Assembly: GCF_004683865.2 (NCBI RefSeq)
Contig: NZ_CP038439.1
Span: forward strand, 541,501 to 605,500
Direction of reading: 5' to 3'
Length of the DNA: 64,000 nt
DNA from: Paracoccus liaowanqingii
Lineage (GTDB): Bacteria; Pseudomonadota; Alphaproteobacteria; Rhodobacterales; Rhodobacteraceae
The notes beneath the pieces were generated by a model. It worked only from the letters and a program-made list of their open reading frames with translations, searched no databases and was not told where the DNA came from. The position numbers and the translations under genes were made by a program. This document shows, in pieces, positions 17,135 to 26,325 of this stretch (position 1 is its first letter; the number at the start of each line of letters is the position of its first letter).

Positions 17135-18949
17135 GTGAAGACACCAAAAAGCAAGACCGGCGGCCCGGATGGCCGCAAGACCGACACGGCCGCCGCTGGC
17201 CCGACCACCGGCCCCGCCAAGGGGACCGGCACGCTGTCCGGCGCCCCCGAGGCTGCCGCGCCCGAGATCCGCAAGATCCCGGCGCATTCCGGCGTGGTCG
17301 ATTCGACCCCGGTCGAGTCCGGCCGCCCGGCCCAGGCCGGCCAGCCCGGCAGCGTGACCCCCGCCGAATCGACCCTGGTGGGTCAGGGCGGCGGCGCCCC
17401 CGCAGCCAGCCCGAAGACGCCCCCGAAGGGATCGGCTGCGGCCGGAAGGTCTGCGTCCGACAAGGCTGCGTCCGACAAGGCTGCCGCTGAGAAGGCTGCC
17501 CCGAACAAGCCTGCGACCGGAACACCCGAGACCGCAGCCACCCGAATCCCGGCCTCGTCGCCCGCATCCGCTGCCGCCGCATCCGCTGCGGCAACGACCG
17601 CCTCCGTGCCGCCGTCCAAGACGACCGGCGGCGGGTCGGGCAGCACCGGTGGCGGTGCTGGCAACGGCTCCGGCGGATCGCGTCCGACCCCGGCGCCCGC
17701 CCGCAAGTCCGGCTTCTGGCCCGTCGCCCTGGGAGGCGCCGTCGCCGCGGGTCTGGGCGCCGCCGCCACCATCTATGCCCTGCCGCACCTGCCCGAGGGC
17801 TGGGTTGCGCAGGACGCCCCCGCCGCCGTCACGCAAGAGATGCCCGACCGCGAGGACCTGATCGCCGCCGCCGAAGAGGCCGGTCGTCTGGCCGCGCTGG
17901 ACGCACTGCCCGAGGACCTGACCCCGCGCATCGAGGCGCTGGAACAGCAGACTGCCGCACTGGCCGAGGCCCCTGCGCAGGATGTTGCCGTCGAGGAGGC
18001 TCCCGCTCAGGCCGATCCGGCCCAAGCCGAGCCCGCCGAAGACACCGCAACGGCCGCCGACGTTCCTGCCGAGGGTGCTCAGACTGCTGATGCCGCGCCT
18101 GCCGAGGACGCCACCCCTGTGGATGACGCCCAACCCCAGGCGGACAGCCAGGACGCCCCGGCACCGGACACCGCCGCCGAGGAGGCCCAGCCCCAGGACG
18201 ACGCCGCCCCCGCCATCGACCCCGCCCTGCTGGCCGATCTTCAGCAGCGCCTGGAAGAGCAGCAGGCCGGTCTGGAGGAACAGCGCGCCCGGCTGGAGGA
18301 CCAGCAGGCCCGGTTGGACGAACTGGCCGCCCGCCCGTCCTTCGATCCCGAGCAGGTCCAGCAGACGCAGGAGCGGATCGAGACCGCCGCCGCCGAGGCG
18401 CAGGCCAGCCTGGATGCCGCCCGGACCGAGGCGCAGCAGTTGCAGGACGCCGCCGCCGAAGGCACCCGCCGCGCCGAGGCCGTGGCCGCCATCGCCGCGC
18501 TGCAGACCGCGCTTGACGAGGGCGTGACCCCCGAGGAGGCCCGTGCCGCCTTGGAAGGCGCCGGGATCGACACGCCCGAGGCCCTGCAGGCTCAGGTGCC
18601 CAGCCTGACCGAGCTGCAATCCGACTTCCCCGAGGCCGCCCGTGCCGCGCTGCGCGCCAGCCTGCGCGAGACCAGCGCCAGCGGCGAGGGGAACCTGCTG
18701 ACCAATTTTCTGCGCGCCCAGACCGGCGCCCGCTCGGTCGAACCGCGCGAGGGCGACGATCCCGATGCCGTCCTGTCGCGCGCCGATGCCGAGGTGCAGG
18801 CGGGCCGGATCGACGCCGCCCTGGCCGAGGTGCAGTCGCTGTCCGAACCCGCCCTCGCCGCCCCCGTCATGGCCGACTGGCTGTCCCGCGCAACCGCTTA
18901 TTCCCAGGCACGGGCGGCTTTGACCGACCTGTCCTCGGGCACGAATTGA
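17135..18949 (+). CDS. Mitofilin/Mic60-like inner-membrane protein
   Basis: The 604-residue product begins at GTG 17135 with a long Ala/Pro/Lys-rich disordered N-terminus. A single membrane span lies near residues 192-215 ([20 protein letters not shown]). Next come an acidic Ala/Asp/Glu-rich linker, a coiled coil ([20 protein letters not shown] and following) and a C-terminal mitofilin domain ending [17 protein letters not shown]. Alphaproteobacterial Mic60 homologues sit beside hem genes and shape intracytoplasmic or inner membranes, as Mic60 does at mitochondrial cristae junctions. The membrane-shaping role here is inferred from family and location. Confidence 0.87.
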   Translation: MKTPKSKTGGPDGRKTDTAAAGPTTGPAKGTGTLSGAPEAAAPEIRKIPAHSGVVDSTPVESGRPAQAGQPGSVTPAESTLVGQGGGAPAASPKTPPKGSAAAGRSASDKAASDKAAAEKAAPNKPATGTPETAATRIPASSPASAAAASAAATTASVPPSKTTGGGSGSTGGGAGNGSGGSRPTPAPARKSGFWPVALGGAVAAGLGAAATIYALPHLPEGWVAQDAPAAVTQEMPDREDLIAAAEEAGRLAALDALPEDLTPRIEALEQQTAALAEAPAQDVAVEEAPAQADPAQAEPAEDTATAADVPAEGAQTADAAPAEDATPVDDAQPQADSQDAPAPDTAAEEAQPQDDAAPAIDPALLADLQQRLEEQQAGLEEQRARLEDQQARLDELAARPSFDPEQVQQTQERIETAAAEAQASLDAARTEAQQLQDAAAEGTRRAEAVAAIAALQTALDEGVTPEEARAALEGAGIDTPEALQAQVPSLTELQSDFPEAARAALRASLRETSASGEGNLLTNFLRAQTGARSVEPREGDDPDAVLSRADAEVQAGRIDAALAEVQSLSEPALAAPVMADWLSRATAYSQARAALTDLSSGTN

Positions 18950-18959
18950 GGGCCGCCAG

Positions 18960-20765
18960 ATGTTGCTGTCACTGCTGAAAATCCTGCTGTTCTTCGCCGT
19001 CGTGCTGCTGCTGGCGCTGGGCGCCGTGCATCTGTCGGAAACCGGCCAGATGCTGCGCCTGGAATATGGCGGGACCGAGATCGCGCTGACCCCGGTCAAG
19101 GCGCTGGTCGCCCTGCTGGTCCTGATGGTCACGGCCTGGCTGATCTTCAAGCTCCTGGGCCTGCTGCTGGCGGTCCTGCGCTTCCTCGTCGGCGACGAGA
19201 CCGCGATCAACCGCCATTTCGCCCGCTCGCGCGAGAAGCGCGGCTATGCGGCCTTCGGCGAGGGCATGCTGGCCGTCGCCTCGGGCGAGGGCAAGCTGGC
19301 CCAAGACAAGGCCGCCAAGGCCGCGAAATACCTCAACCAGCCGCACCTGACCAACCTGCTGGCCGCGCAGGCCGCCGAGACGGCGGGCGACCGGACCCGC
19401 GCGATCGAGATCTATCGCGACCTGCTGTCCGATGACCGCACCCGCTTCGTGGGCATCCGCGGGCTCATGCGCCAGAAGCTGGCCGAGGGCGAGACGCACA
19501 AGGCCCTGCTGCTGGCGCAGAAGGCCTATGCCCTGAAGCCGCGCCACAAGGAGGTCCAAGACACGCTTCTGGAGCTGCAGACCAAGGAACATGACTGGAA
19601 GGGCGCCCGCCAGACCCTCAAGGACAAGCGCGCCCAAGGCGATCTGCCCAAGGACGTGGCGCTCCGCCGCGATGCCGTCCTGGCCCTGCAGGAGGCCAGC
19701 GACGTGCTGGCGCATGGCAACTCGATCAGCGCCCGCGAGGCGGCGATCTCGGCCGCCAAGGCCTCGCCCGACCTGATCCCGGCCGCCGTCCTGGCCGCGC
19801 GCAGCTATGCCGCGCAGAAGGATTACCGCAACGCCTCGCGGATCCTCGAAAAGACCTGGTCGGTGCGCCCGCATCCCGACATCGCCGCCGCCTATGCCGA
19901 GATCGTGCCGGACGAAAAGCCCGACACCCGGCTCAAGCGCTTCGACAACCTGATGCGCAAGAACCCCGACCACGGCGAGACGCGCCTGCTGAAGGCCGAA
20001 CTGCTGATCTCCTGCGAGGATTTCCCCGGCGCCCGCCGCGCCCTGGGGGATCTGGCCGAGACGCATCCCAACGTGCGCACGCTGTCAATCATGGCCGCCA
20101 TCGAACGCGGCGAGGGCGCCGACGACAGCGTCGTGCGCGGCTGGCTGACGCGCGCGCTGACCGCCTCGCGCGGGCCGCAATGGGTCTGCGACAAGTGCCA
20201 CAACGTGATGCACGAATGGGCGCCGGTCTGCGACAGCTGCGGGGGCTTCGACACCCTGACTTGGCGCGAGCCCGACAATGTCCGCACCACCCCTTCGGCC
20301 ACCGGGGCCGAGATGCTGCCGCTGCTGGTCGGTGCGCCCAAGCCCGCGCCCGCCCCGGAACCCGTCGCGCCCCATCCGGCCCCGACCGACGCGGTCCCCG
20401 ACCTGACCGATCCGGTCGTCCCGCATCCGCCGGGTCCGGCCGAGCCCGAGGGCCCGCGCCCCGTGCGCGAACTGGACATGCCCGCCGTCCCGCCCGGCAT
20501 CGTGCCGCGCGAAAGCGACTACCGCCGCGTGGACGACCCCTCGGCCACGGTGACCACGCCGGAACCGGTCAAACCGGCCAAGGCGCCCGTCAAGCCTGAG
20601 GCGGCCGAGCCGCTGATCATCACCCCGGCCCCCGCCCGCAAGCCCGACGCGGCGGCTGCCGACCAGCCCGCCCGCCCGATCTCCGAGGCAGAGCCGGTGA
20701 TGATCCGGCCCGATGTGGAACCCTCGGACGGCAGCGACTCGGACAAGGATCGCACCCGCCCCTGA
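18960..20765 (+). CDS. hemY: HemY-like membrane protein with TPR region and zinc ribbon
   Basis: The 601-residue protein has two N-terminal membrane spans (LLFFAVVLLLALGAVHL and LVALLVLMVTAWLIFKLLGL), the HemY_N region with RHFARSREKRGYAAFGEGML, then TPR-like helices. A CDKC...CDSC motif near residues 410-427 resembles the metal-binding module of LapB/YciM. The last 150 residues are Pro/Ala-rich. This HemY is not the protoporphyrinogen oxidase of the same name. It follows the mitofilin gene by ten bases, in the order usual for this group. Its exact role in haem synthesis is unresolved. Confidence 0.87.
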   Translation: MLLSLLKILLFFAVVLLLALGAVHLSETGQMLRLEYGGTEIALTPVKALVALLVLMVTAWLIFKLLGLLLAVLRFLVGDETAINRHFARSREKRGYAAFGEGMLAVASGEGKLAQDKAAKAAKYLNQPHLTNLLAAQAAETAGDRTRAIEIYRDLLSDDRTRFVGIRGLMRQKLAEGETHKALLLAQKAYALKPRHKEVQDTLLELQTKEHDWKGARQTLKDKRAQGDLPKDVALRRDAVLALQEASDVLAHGNSISAREAAISAAKASPDLIPAAVLAARSYAAQKDYRNASRILEKTWSVRPHPDIAAAYAEIVPDEKPDTRLKRFDNLMRKNPDHGETRLLKAELLISCEDFPGARRALGDLAETHPNVRTLSIMAAIERGEGADDSVVRGWLTRALTASRGPQWVCDKCHNVMHEWAPVCDSCGGFDTLTWREPDNVRTTPSATGAEMLPLLVGAPKPAPAPEPVAPHPAPTDAVPDLTDPVVPHPPGPAEPEGPRPVRELDMPAVPPGIVPRESDYRRVDDPSATVTTPEPVKPAKAPVKPEAAEPLIITPAPARKPDAAAADQPARPISEAEPVMIRPDVEPSDGSDSDKDRTRP

Positions 20766-20793
20766 CCCCTCGGGGACCGGGGCACCACCCCCC

Positions 20794-20821
20794 GGCGCGC
20801 GGCGAAAAAATCGCCCGCGCC
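20794..20821 (+). terminator. Hairpin after hemY
   Basis: Two GC-rich arms of 11-12 bases (GGCGCGCGGCGA and TCGCCCGCGCC) flank an AAAAA loop, with one bulged C. No T tract follows, so it is a weak candidate for intrinsic termination between hemY and tRNA-Thr. It could instead stabilise the hemY mRNA end. Confidence 0.35.
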
Positions 20822-20869
20822 CTCTTCCCCCGGCCAAGGGAAGATGCTATCGCCCCGTCACCATCTGAT

Positions 20870-20945
20870 GCCGGTGTAGCTCAGCTGGTAGAGCACATCA
20901 TTCGTAATGATGGGGTCGGGGGTTCGAGTCCCTTCACCGGCACCA
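20870..20945 (+). tRNA. tRNA-Thr (anticodon CGT)
   Basis: A complete cloverleaf is visible. Acceptor GCCGGTG pairs with CACCGGC, the D arm GCTCAGCTGGTAGAGC is canonical, and anticodon stem CATCA/TGATG closes a TTCGTAA loop with CGT in anticodon position. The T arm contains GGTTCGAGTC. The CCA end is encoded at 20943-20945. It reads ACG codons. Confidence 0.97.
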
Positions 20946-20965
20946 CTGATCCCCCGGGATCGACC

Positions 20966-20994
20966 AAAAAGGCCGCCCCCCGGGGCGGCCTTTT
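20966..20994. terminator. Strong bidirectional intrinsic terminator between tRNA-Thr and arsH
   Basis: AAAAAGGCCGCCCC and its complement GGGGCGGCCTTTT form a stem of about 13 pairs, A-rich on one side and T-rich on the other. It can stop transcription from tRNA-Thr on the plus strand and from arsH, whose stop is at 21005, on the minus strand. Confidence 0.9.
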
Positions 20995-21004
20995 GCATTT
21001 GCCC

Positions 21005-21718
21005 TCAGACCGCCTTCGTCTGGTTCACCCGGGCCGACAGGGCGGCGTGATCCTCGACCCGTTCCGAATAGCGGTCGACCAGCTGGTCGCGGATGTCGCG
21101 GGTCAGGACGGTGAAGCGCACCAGCTCCTCCATCACGTCCACGATCCGGTCGTAATAGGGCGAGGGCTTCATGCGGTCGTCCGCATCGAACTCGTCCCAG
21201 GCCTTCGCGACCGAGGACTGGTTGGGAATGGTCAGCAGCCGCATCCAGCGCCCCAGGATGCGCAGCTGGTTCACGGTGTTGAAGCTCTGGCTGCCGCCAC
21301 AGACCTGCATGACCGCCAGCGTCTTGCCCTGCGTGGGGCGCACGCCGCCCAAAGACAGCGGGATCCAGTCGATCTGCGCCTTCATCACCCCGGTCATCGC
21401 GCCATGGCGTTCGGGGCTGGACCAGACCATCCCCTCGCACCAGCCGACCAGGTCGCGCAGCTCGGCCACCTTGGGGTGATCGGCCTCGACCGCATCGGGC
21501 AGGGGCAACGCGCGCGGGTCATAGATCCGCGTCTCGGCGCCAAGCGCCTGCAGGATCCGCGCCGCCTCCTCGGCAGTCAGGCGCGAGAAGCTGCGTTCGC
21601 GCAGCGATCCGTAAAGGATCAGGATGCGCGGCCTGTGGGTGGCGGGCCCGGCGGGGCGCAGCGAGGCGGCCTCGATGGGACGCAGGAGGCTGGGGGCGAT
21701 GTTGGGCAGGTCGGTCAT
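21005..21718 (-). CDS. arsH: ArsH, NADPH-dependent organoarsenical oxidoreductase
   Basis: The 237-residue flavoprotein matches ArsH along its length. It has the FMN-binding loop [15 protein letters not shown], then [40 protein letters not shown] and [20 protein letters not shown]. ArsH oxidises trivalent methylated and aromatic arsenicals to the less toxic pentavalent forms using NADPH. ATG 21718 overlaps the acr3 stop (ATGA). It is the last gene of arsR-acr3-arsH. Confidence 0.95.
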   Translation of the reverse strand: MTDLPNIAPSLLRPIEAASLRPAGPATHRPRILILYGSLRERSFSRLTAEEAARILQALGAETRIYDPRALPLPDAVEADHPKVAELRDLVGWCEGMVWSSPERHGAMTGVMKAQIDWIPLSLGGVRPTQGKTLAVMQVCGGSQSFNTVNQLRILGRWMRLLTIPNQSSVAKAWDEFDADDRMKPSPYYDRIVDVMEELVRFTVLTRDIRDQLVDRYSERVEDHAALSARVNQTKAV

Positions 21719-22770
21719 GGCAGGGGCCTTTCGGGAAAGCGGGCGCGGGTGCGGTTGGCGAAGGCCACCAAGGTCAGCATCACCGGCACCTCGACCAGCA
21801 CGCCTACCACCGTGGCCAGTGCCGCGCCGGAATTGAGGCCGAACAGGCTGATCGCCACCGCGACCGCCAGTTCGAAGAAGTTCGAGGTGCCGATCATCGC
21901 GCAGGGCGCGGCGATCCGGTGCGGCACCTTCATCAGCCAGGCCGCGCCATAGGCCAGCGCGAAGATCCCATAGCTTTGCAGGATGATCGGCACGGCGATC
22001 AGCGCGATGATCAGGGGCCGGTCCAGGATCACCTCACCCTGCAGCCCGAACAGGATCGCGACGGTGGCGATCAGCCCCGTCACCGACCAGGGCTTGACCC
22101 GCCGCCCGAAGGCGTCGATGGCCGCCTGCGCTCCCAGCATCCGCCGCGTCAGCAGCCCCGCCGCCAGCGGCAGCACGACGTAAAGCACCGTGGCCAGGAT
22201 CAGCGTCTGCCACGGCACCACGATGTCAGTGACCCCCAGAAGCAGCGCCACGATGGGCGTGAAGGCCACGACCATGATCAGGTCGTTCACCGACACCTGC
22301 ACCAGCGTGTAGGTCGCATCGCCCCGCGTCAGCTGCGACCAGACGAAGACCATCGCCGTGCAGGGCGCCGCCCCCAGCAGGATCAGCCCGGCGATGTATT
22401 GCTGCGCGTCCTCGGGGTCGATCCAGCCCGCGAAGACATGCTCGAAGAACAGGACCGCCAGCAGGGCCATGGTGAAGGGCTTGACCAGCCAGTTGACCGC
22501 CAGCGTGATCAGCAGGCCCCGCGGCTGCTTCCAGACGCCCGCCACCGCGCCCAGATCGACGGCGATCATCATCGGATAGACCATCGCCCAGATCAGCACC
22601 GCCACGACCAGGTTGATCGAGGCGACCTCGGCCCCCGCCACCGCGCCCACCAGCCCCGGGGCCAGGTTGCCGACGACCAGCCCCGCCAGCATGGCCAGCG
22701 CCACCCACAGGGTCAGCCAGCGTTCGAACGGCCCGAGGGCGGCGGGGTTGGGATCAGGGGCGTCGGTCAT
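21715..22770 (-). CDS. acr3: Arsenite efflux transporter, ACR3 family
   Basis: The 351-residue protein has ten hydrophobic spans. The essential cysteine of ACR3 carriers is at residue 137 in [15 protein letters not shown], followed by [18 protein letters not shown] and [20 protein letters not shown]. It exports arsenite across the inner membrane driven by the proton gradient. ATG 22770 lies 17 bases inside arsR, so translation is coupled. It is often annotated arsB, although it is unrelated in sequence to E. coli ArsB. Confidence 0.95.
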   Translation of the reverse strand: MTDAPDPNPAALGPFERWLTLWVALAMLAGLVVGNLAPGLVGAVAGAEVASINLVVAVLIWAMVYPMMIAVDLGAVAGVWKQPRGLLITLAVNWLVKPFTMALLAVLFFEHVFAGWIDPEDAQQYIAGLILLGAAPCTAMVFVWSQLTRGDATYTLVQVSVNDLIMVVAFTPIVALLLGVTDIVVPWQTLILATVLYVVLPLAAGLLTRRMLGAQAAIDAFGRRVKPWSVTGLIATVAILFGLQGEVILDRPLIIALIAVPIILQSYGIFALAYGAAWLMKVPHRIAAPCAMIGTSNFFELAVAVAISLFGLNSGAALATVVGVLVEVPVMLTLVAFANRTRARFPERPLP

Positions 22771-23134
22771 CGGGATCGGCCTTCGATGTCGGTGACGGGG
22801 GGCAGGCGGTGCGGGTCAGACGGTCGGCCAGCGGGTCGCAGAGGTCGGGATGACCGCCGCAGCAATCCTTCAGCAGGAAATCCACCAGCGCGGCCATCCC
22901 CTCCATCCGCGCGACATAGCGGATGGCGCGGCCCTCGCGCTGCGACCGGACCAGCCCGGCGGCGGCGAGGATCGACAGGTTGGTGGACATGGTGTTGGCA
23001 TGGGCACCCAGAGCCTGCGCGATCTCTCCGGCGCGCATCCCCTCGGGGCCCGCCACGACCAGCAGGCGAAACACCGACAGGCGGGTCTCCTGCGCGAGGG
23101 CGGAGAGGGTCTCGAGGGCGACCTTGTCTTCCAT
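22754..23134 (-). CDS. arsR: ArsR-family arsenic-responsive repressor
   Basis: The 126-residue protein has the winged-helix sequence [19 protein letters not shown], then [21 protein letters not shown] as recognition helix and EGRAIRYVA as the wing. Cys91, Cys92 and Cys99 in [10 protein letters not shown] probably bind As(III); this C-terminal site differs from the alpha3 CxC of E. coli ArsR. ATG 23134 is followed directly by the arsenic resistance genes it should control. Confidence 0.93.
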   Translation of the reverse strand: MEDKVALETLSALAQETRLSVFRLLVVAGPEGMRAGEIAQALGAHANTMSTNLSILAAAGLVRSQREGRAIRYVARMEGMAALVDFLLKDCCGGHPDLCDPLADRLTRTACPPSPTSKADPDDRRP

Positions 23135-23143
23135 CCTTCTGGA

Positions 23144-23170
23144 ATTATCGAAACGACATGGACGGGGCAA
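23144..23170 (-). promoter_or_regulatory. Candidate arsR promoter/operator
   Basis: On the minus strand TTGCCC (23165-23170) is followed after 15 bases by GATAAT (23144-23149). The -10 box sits in an imperfect dyad TTTCGATAATTCCAGAA just before arsR, which would let bound ArsR cover the promoter. The operator is inferred from position. Confidence 0.45.
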
Positions 23171-23176
23171 GCCCCC

Positions 23177-23776
23177 TCAACCGCCCCCGACCAGATCGCG
23201 ATACAGGTCCAGCATCCGCGACAGCGCGTCCTCCAGCCCGGCCAGATCGGGCGCATCGGCCTGCCAGACGCGCGACAGGGCGCACCCGGCCTCGTAGCCC
23301 AAGGGCAGGGCGGCGGTGGAATTGAGGACAATCGGCGCGTCGGAGAACCCGTGCCCGCAACCGGCCAGCGCCGCGCGGGTGGCGGCGGCGGTCTGGCGCA
23401 GGATCCGCCGCCCTTCGGTCGCGCCATGACGTGTCAGGGCATCGGCGGCGCCATGCTGCAAAGACAGCACGATCCGCTCGCCCACCGGGTCGATGAAGAT
23501 CACGACATAGAGGCCGTGGCGCATGCTGCGTGTCACATGGGGGGCAAAGCAGGCCAGCCAGGGAATGCTGGCCCAGCCCGGCGCCCCGGTGCTGGCGCGC
23601 ACCAGCAGCCGCTCGGGCCGCCGGTCCGTCAGCGCCCGCGCCAAGGCCGCCACATCGCGGCGAAAGAACGACGCGAAGGCGCTGCCCGTCACGGGACGCT
23701 GCCGCTCGAACGCATAGCGCCGCGCCGTCAGGGACAGCGCGGCGGCCAGCGGCGACAGGATGGGGGCGTCGGTCAG
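23177..23776 (-). CDS. Standalone MrcB-like N-terminal (DUF3578) domain protein
   Basis: The product of about 199 residues matches the PF12102 pattern. Its blocks are [51 protein letters not shown], the Leu-rich helix after it, and a C-terminal [15 protein letters not shown] then [20 protein letters not shown]. In MrcB-type restriction proteins this domain precedes the AAA GTPase; here it is the whole protein. The likely start is CTG 23776 in a CTGA overlap with the pyrG stop; no ATG fits, and an upstream start at 23884 would overlap pyrG by over 100 bases. Function unknown. Confidence 0.65.
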   Translation of the reverse strand: MTDAPILSPLAAALSLTARRYAFERQRPVTGSAFASFFRRDVAALARALTDRRPERLLVRASTGAPGWASIPWLACFAPHVTRSMRHGLYVVIFIDPVGERIVLSLQHGAADALTRHGATEGRRILRQTAAATRAALAGCGHGFSDAPIVLNSTAALPLGYEAGCALSRVWQADAPDLAGLEDALSRMLDLYRDLVGGG

Positions 23777-25416
23777 ACCAGCCGCCCTTCCTCCATCGCG
23801 GCGCGCACGAAGCCCGCGAACAGCGGCGCCGGCGCGAAGGGCTTGGATTTCAGCTCGGGATGGGACTGCACGCCGATGAACCACGGGTGGTCGGAATATT
23901 CGACCACCTCGGGCAGCTTGCCATCCGGCGACATGCCCGAAAAGCGAAGCCCGGCATCCTCCAACTGAGCGCGATAGGTGCCGTCCACCTCATAGCGGTG
24001 GCGGTGGCGGTCCTCGATCTCCAAGGCTCCGCCATAGACGTCCGAGATGCGCGAGCCTTCCGCCAGCACGGCCGTGTAGGCACCAAGCCGCATCGTGCCG
24101 CCCTTGTCGTCGCCGACCTTGCGCTGGACGGTATAGTTGCCCTGCACCCATTCCTTCAGGTGATAAACGACCGGCGTGAAGCGCGTCTTGCCCGCCTCGT
24201 GGTCGAACTCCTCGGACCCGGCGTCGGGCATGGAGGCCAGGTTGCGCGCCGCCTCGATCACCGCCATCTGCATCCCAAGGCAGATGCCCAGATAGGGCAC
24301 CTTCTTCTCGCGCGCATAGCGGGCGGCGGTCACCATCCCCTCGGTCCCGCGCTCGCCGAAGCCGCCGGGCACGATGATGCCATGATAGCCGTCCAGCAGA
24401 TGCGCGCCCTCGCCCTCCAGCTGCTCGCTGTCGACCCAATCGGCCTTCACGCGGACCTTGTTGGCCATGCCCCCATGGGTCAGCGCCTCCGAGATCGACT
24501 TGTAGGCGTCCTCCAGCTGCACGTACTTGCCGACGATGGCGATGTTGACCTGCCCCTCGGCGTTGTACAGACGGTCCATCACGTCCTCCCACCGCGACAG
24601 GTCCGGGCGCGGCGCGGGGCTGATCGCGAAGGCGTCCAGCACGGCGCGGTCCAGTCCGGCACGGTGATAGGCCATCGGTGCCTCGTAGATGGTCTTCAGG
24701 TCATAGGCCGGGATCACGCTGTCGGGCCGCACGTTGCAGAACAGCGCGATCTTGGCGCGCTCCTTCTCGGGGATCGGATGTTCCGACCGGCAGACCAGCA
24801 CGTCGGGGGCCAGGCCGATGGACTGCAACTCCTTGACGCTGTGCTGCGTGGGCTTGGTCTTCAGCTCACCGCTGGCCGCCAGATAGGGCAGCAGCGTCAG
24901 GTGCATCAGGATGCACTCGCCGCGCGGGCGCTCGTGGGTGAACTGGCGGATCGCCTCGAAGAAGGGCAGCCCCTCGATATCGCCCACCGTGCCACCGATC
25001 TCGCAGAGCATGAAATCGACCTCGTCATCCCCGATCGCCAGGAAGTCCTTGATCTCGTTGGTGACATGCGGGATCACCTGGATGGTCTTGCCCAGATATT
25101 CGCCGCGCCGTTCCTTTTCCAGCACGTTGGAATAAACGCGCCCGCTGCTGATGCTGTCGGTGCGCCGCGCAGCCACCCCGGTGAAGCGCTCGTAATGGCC
25201 CAGGTCCAGATCCGTCTCGGCGCCGTCATCGGTGACGAAGACCTCGCCATGCTCGAAGGGGCTCATCGTGCCGGGATCGACGTTCAGATAGGGGTCCAGC
25301 TTGCGCAGCCTGACGGTGAAGCCCCGCGCCTGCAGCAGCGCGCCCAGTGCCGCCGAGGCCAGCCCCTTGCCAAGCGACGAGACCACGCCGCCGGTGATGA
25401 AGATGTATCGCGCCAT
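23773..25416 (-). CDS. pyrG: CTP synthase
   Basis: The 547-residue enzyme has the synthetase domain beginning [20 protein letters not shown], with [15 protein letters not shown] and [12 protein letters not shown]. The C-terminal glutamine amidotransferase domain has its nucleophile in GICLGMQ near residue 378 and a HPE triad segment near 521. It aminates UTP to CTP with glutamine. ATG 25416 is preceded by a GC-rich ribosome site. The 5' leader is structured (see 25423-25509). A CTGA overlap links it to the DUF3578 gene downstream. Confidence 0.97.
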   Translation of the reverse strand: MARYIFITGGVVSSLGKGLASAALGALLQARGFTVRLRKLDPYLNVDPGTMSPFEHGEVFVTDDGAETDLDLGHYERFTGVAARRTDSISSGRVYSNVLEKERRGEYLGKTIQVIPHVTNEIKDFLAIGDDEVDFMLCEIGGTVGDIEGLPFFEAIRQFTHERPRGECILMHLTLLPYLAASGELKTKPTQHSVKELQSIGLAPDVLVCRSEHPIPEKERAKIALFCNVRPDSVIPAYDLKTIYEAPMAYHRAGLDRAVLDAFAISPAPRPDLSRWEDVMDRLYNAEGQVNIAIVGKYVQLEDAYKSISEALTHGGMANKVRVKADWVDSEQLEGEGAHLLDGYHGIIVPGGFGERGTEGMVTAARYAREKKVPYLGICLGMQMAVIEAARNLASMPDAGSEEFDHEAGKTRFTPVVYHLKEWVQGNYTVQRKVGDDKGGTMRLGAYTAVLAEGSRISDVYGGALEIEDRHRHRYEVDGTYRAQLEDAGLRFSGMSPDGKLPEVVEYSDHPWFIGVQSHPELKSKPFAPAPLFAGFVRAAMEEGRLV

Positions 25417-25422
25417 GAGGCC

Positions 25423-25509
25423 CCCGTGATGTGCAGGCCGTGGATGCCACGTCCTGAAATGCAAAACCAGTCGGCGTGCGGGTCGCCTTGGAACGACCAG
25501 CATCACGGG
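25423..25509 (-). promoter_or_regulatory. pyrG 5' leader with long-range stem
   Basis: CCCGTGATG at 25423-25431 is exactly complementary to CATCACGGG at 25501-25509, 69 bases apart. The first arm lies next to the GGGG-rich ribosome site and the second falls at the predicted 5' end of the mRNA. A smaller CGTGG...CCACG hairpin sits between. Pairing would close the leader and could mask the ribosome site. Any regulatory function is inference. Confidence 0.4.
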
Positions 25510-25515
25510 AGTAGC

Positions 25516-25544
25516 AGAATAACCGATTCGCCCCGTGGTCACAA
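25516..25544 (-). promoter_or_regulatory. pyrG promoter
   Basis: On the minus strand TTGTGA (25539-25544) and TATTCT (25516-25521) are separated by 17 bases. This predicts transcription from about 25509, some 90 bases before pyrG. Confidence 0.6.
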
Positions 25545-25562
25545 CCGACCGCAAGTTGATGT

Positions 25563-25584
25563 GGGGCGATCGCGCGATCGCCCC
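25563..25584. terminator. Perfect palindrome between secG and pyrG
   Basis: A 22-base perfect palindrome has arms GGGGCGATCGC and GCGATCGCCCC with no spacer. As RNA it folds into a GC-rich hairpin after secG, but no T run follows on the minus strand. It may be a T-less terminator or a binding site for a dimeric protein. Confidence 0.45.
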
Positions 25585-25602
25585 AAATTCTGGTGGCCGC
25601 CG

Positions 25603-26253
25603 TCAGTTCGTCGCGGCAGGCGCTGCGGGCGCGGCCGAAGCCGGGCTGTCCTCGACCGGGCCGCCTTGAACCGGGCTGGCCGGGGCCGGGGGCGCCACCG
25701 CATCGGGTGCCGCCGCTTCGGGCGCTGCGGGCGCCACGGGCTCTGGGGCCGCAGGGGCAACCGCCTCGGGGGCGGTCGTCGCGGGCGCCTCGGTCACCGG
25801 TGCCTCGGCTGCGGGCGGGGTCACCGGATCGACTGCCTGAGGCGTCGCGGGGGCCGTCTCGGCGGCACCGTCATCCGCCGCGTCGGGCGAGGGCGGGACC
25901 AGCGGATTGCCTGCCGTCGTCGGCGGGGGCGTGTAGGCGGGCAGGCCCGGCAGGCTGCCTGCGGGCTGCTGCTGGCCGGCCGTGCCGCCGAACTGGTCCA
26001 TGATCGAGCTGTTGGACGCCTGGCGCGCCGCCAGGATCGTCAGCGTGATCGAGGTCGCAAAGATGGCCACGCCCAGGATCCAGGTCAGGCGGCTCAGCGC
26101 ATTGGCGGCTGCCCGGCCCGACATGACGCCGCCTCCCGCGCCGCCACCGCCGCCGCCCATGCCCAGCCCGCCCCCTTCGGAACGCTGCAGCAGGACGATC
26201 CCGACCAGCGTCGCTGCCAGGATCAGATGGACGGTCAGAATGACGTTTTCCAC
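25603..26253 (-). CDS. secG: Preprotein translocase subunit SecG with long Pro/Ala tail
   Basis: The first 90 residues are SecG: a membrane span ([20 protein letters not shown]), [18 protein letters not shown], then the second span ([20 protein letters not shown]). SecG assists SecYE in export. The remaining 120 or so residues are almost only Pro, Ala, Glu, Val and Thr, which doubles the usual SecG length and is probably a disordered extension on the periplasmic side. ATG 26253 is clear. Transcription comes from the promoter at 26284-26312. Confidence 0.9.
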   Translation of the reverse strand: MENVILTVHLILAATLVGIVLLQRSEGGGLGMGGGGGGAGGGVMSGRAAANALSRLTWILGVAIFATSITLTILAARQASNSSIMDQFGGTAGQQQPAGSLPGLPAYTPPPTTAGNPLVPPSPDAADDGAAETAPATPQAVDPVTPPAAEAPVTEAPATTAPEAVAPAAPEPVAPAAPEAAAPDAVAPPAPASPVQGGPVEDSPASAAPAAPAATN

Positions 26254-26283
26254 GGCTTTCGGCCTTTCATTTGCGGACGCGCC

Positions 26284-26312
26284 TATCTAGTCACCACGGC
26301 GGGTGATGGCAA
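26284..26312 (-). promoter_or_regulatory. secG promoter
   Basis: On the minus strand TTGCCA (26307-26312) and TAGATA (26284-26289) are separated by 17 bases, 30 bases upstream of secG. No cobalamin-riboswitch sequence is seen in this gap in front of the divergent cobQ gene. Confidence 0.5.
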
Positions 26313-26325
26313 GCGAGAGTGTCCC

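Noticed and set aside
17135..17700. Repetitive Ala/Pro/Lys-rich stretch as a possible frameshift or non-coding region
   Set aside because: The frame is continuous into the membrane span and coiled coil, and disordered N-termini are normal in alphaproteobacterial mitofilin homologues.
26254..26325. Possible cobalamin riboswitch before cobQ
   Set aside because: The 72-base gap is too short and lacks a B12-box-like sequence; it is filled by the divergent secG promoter.
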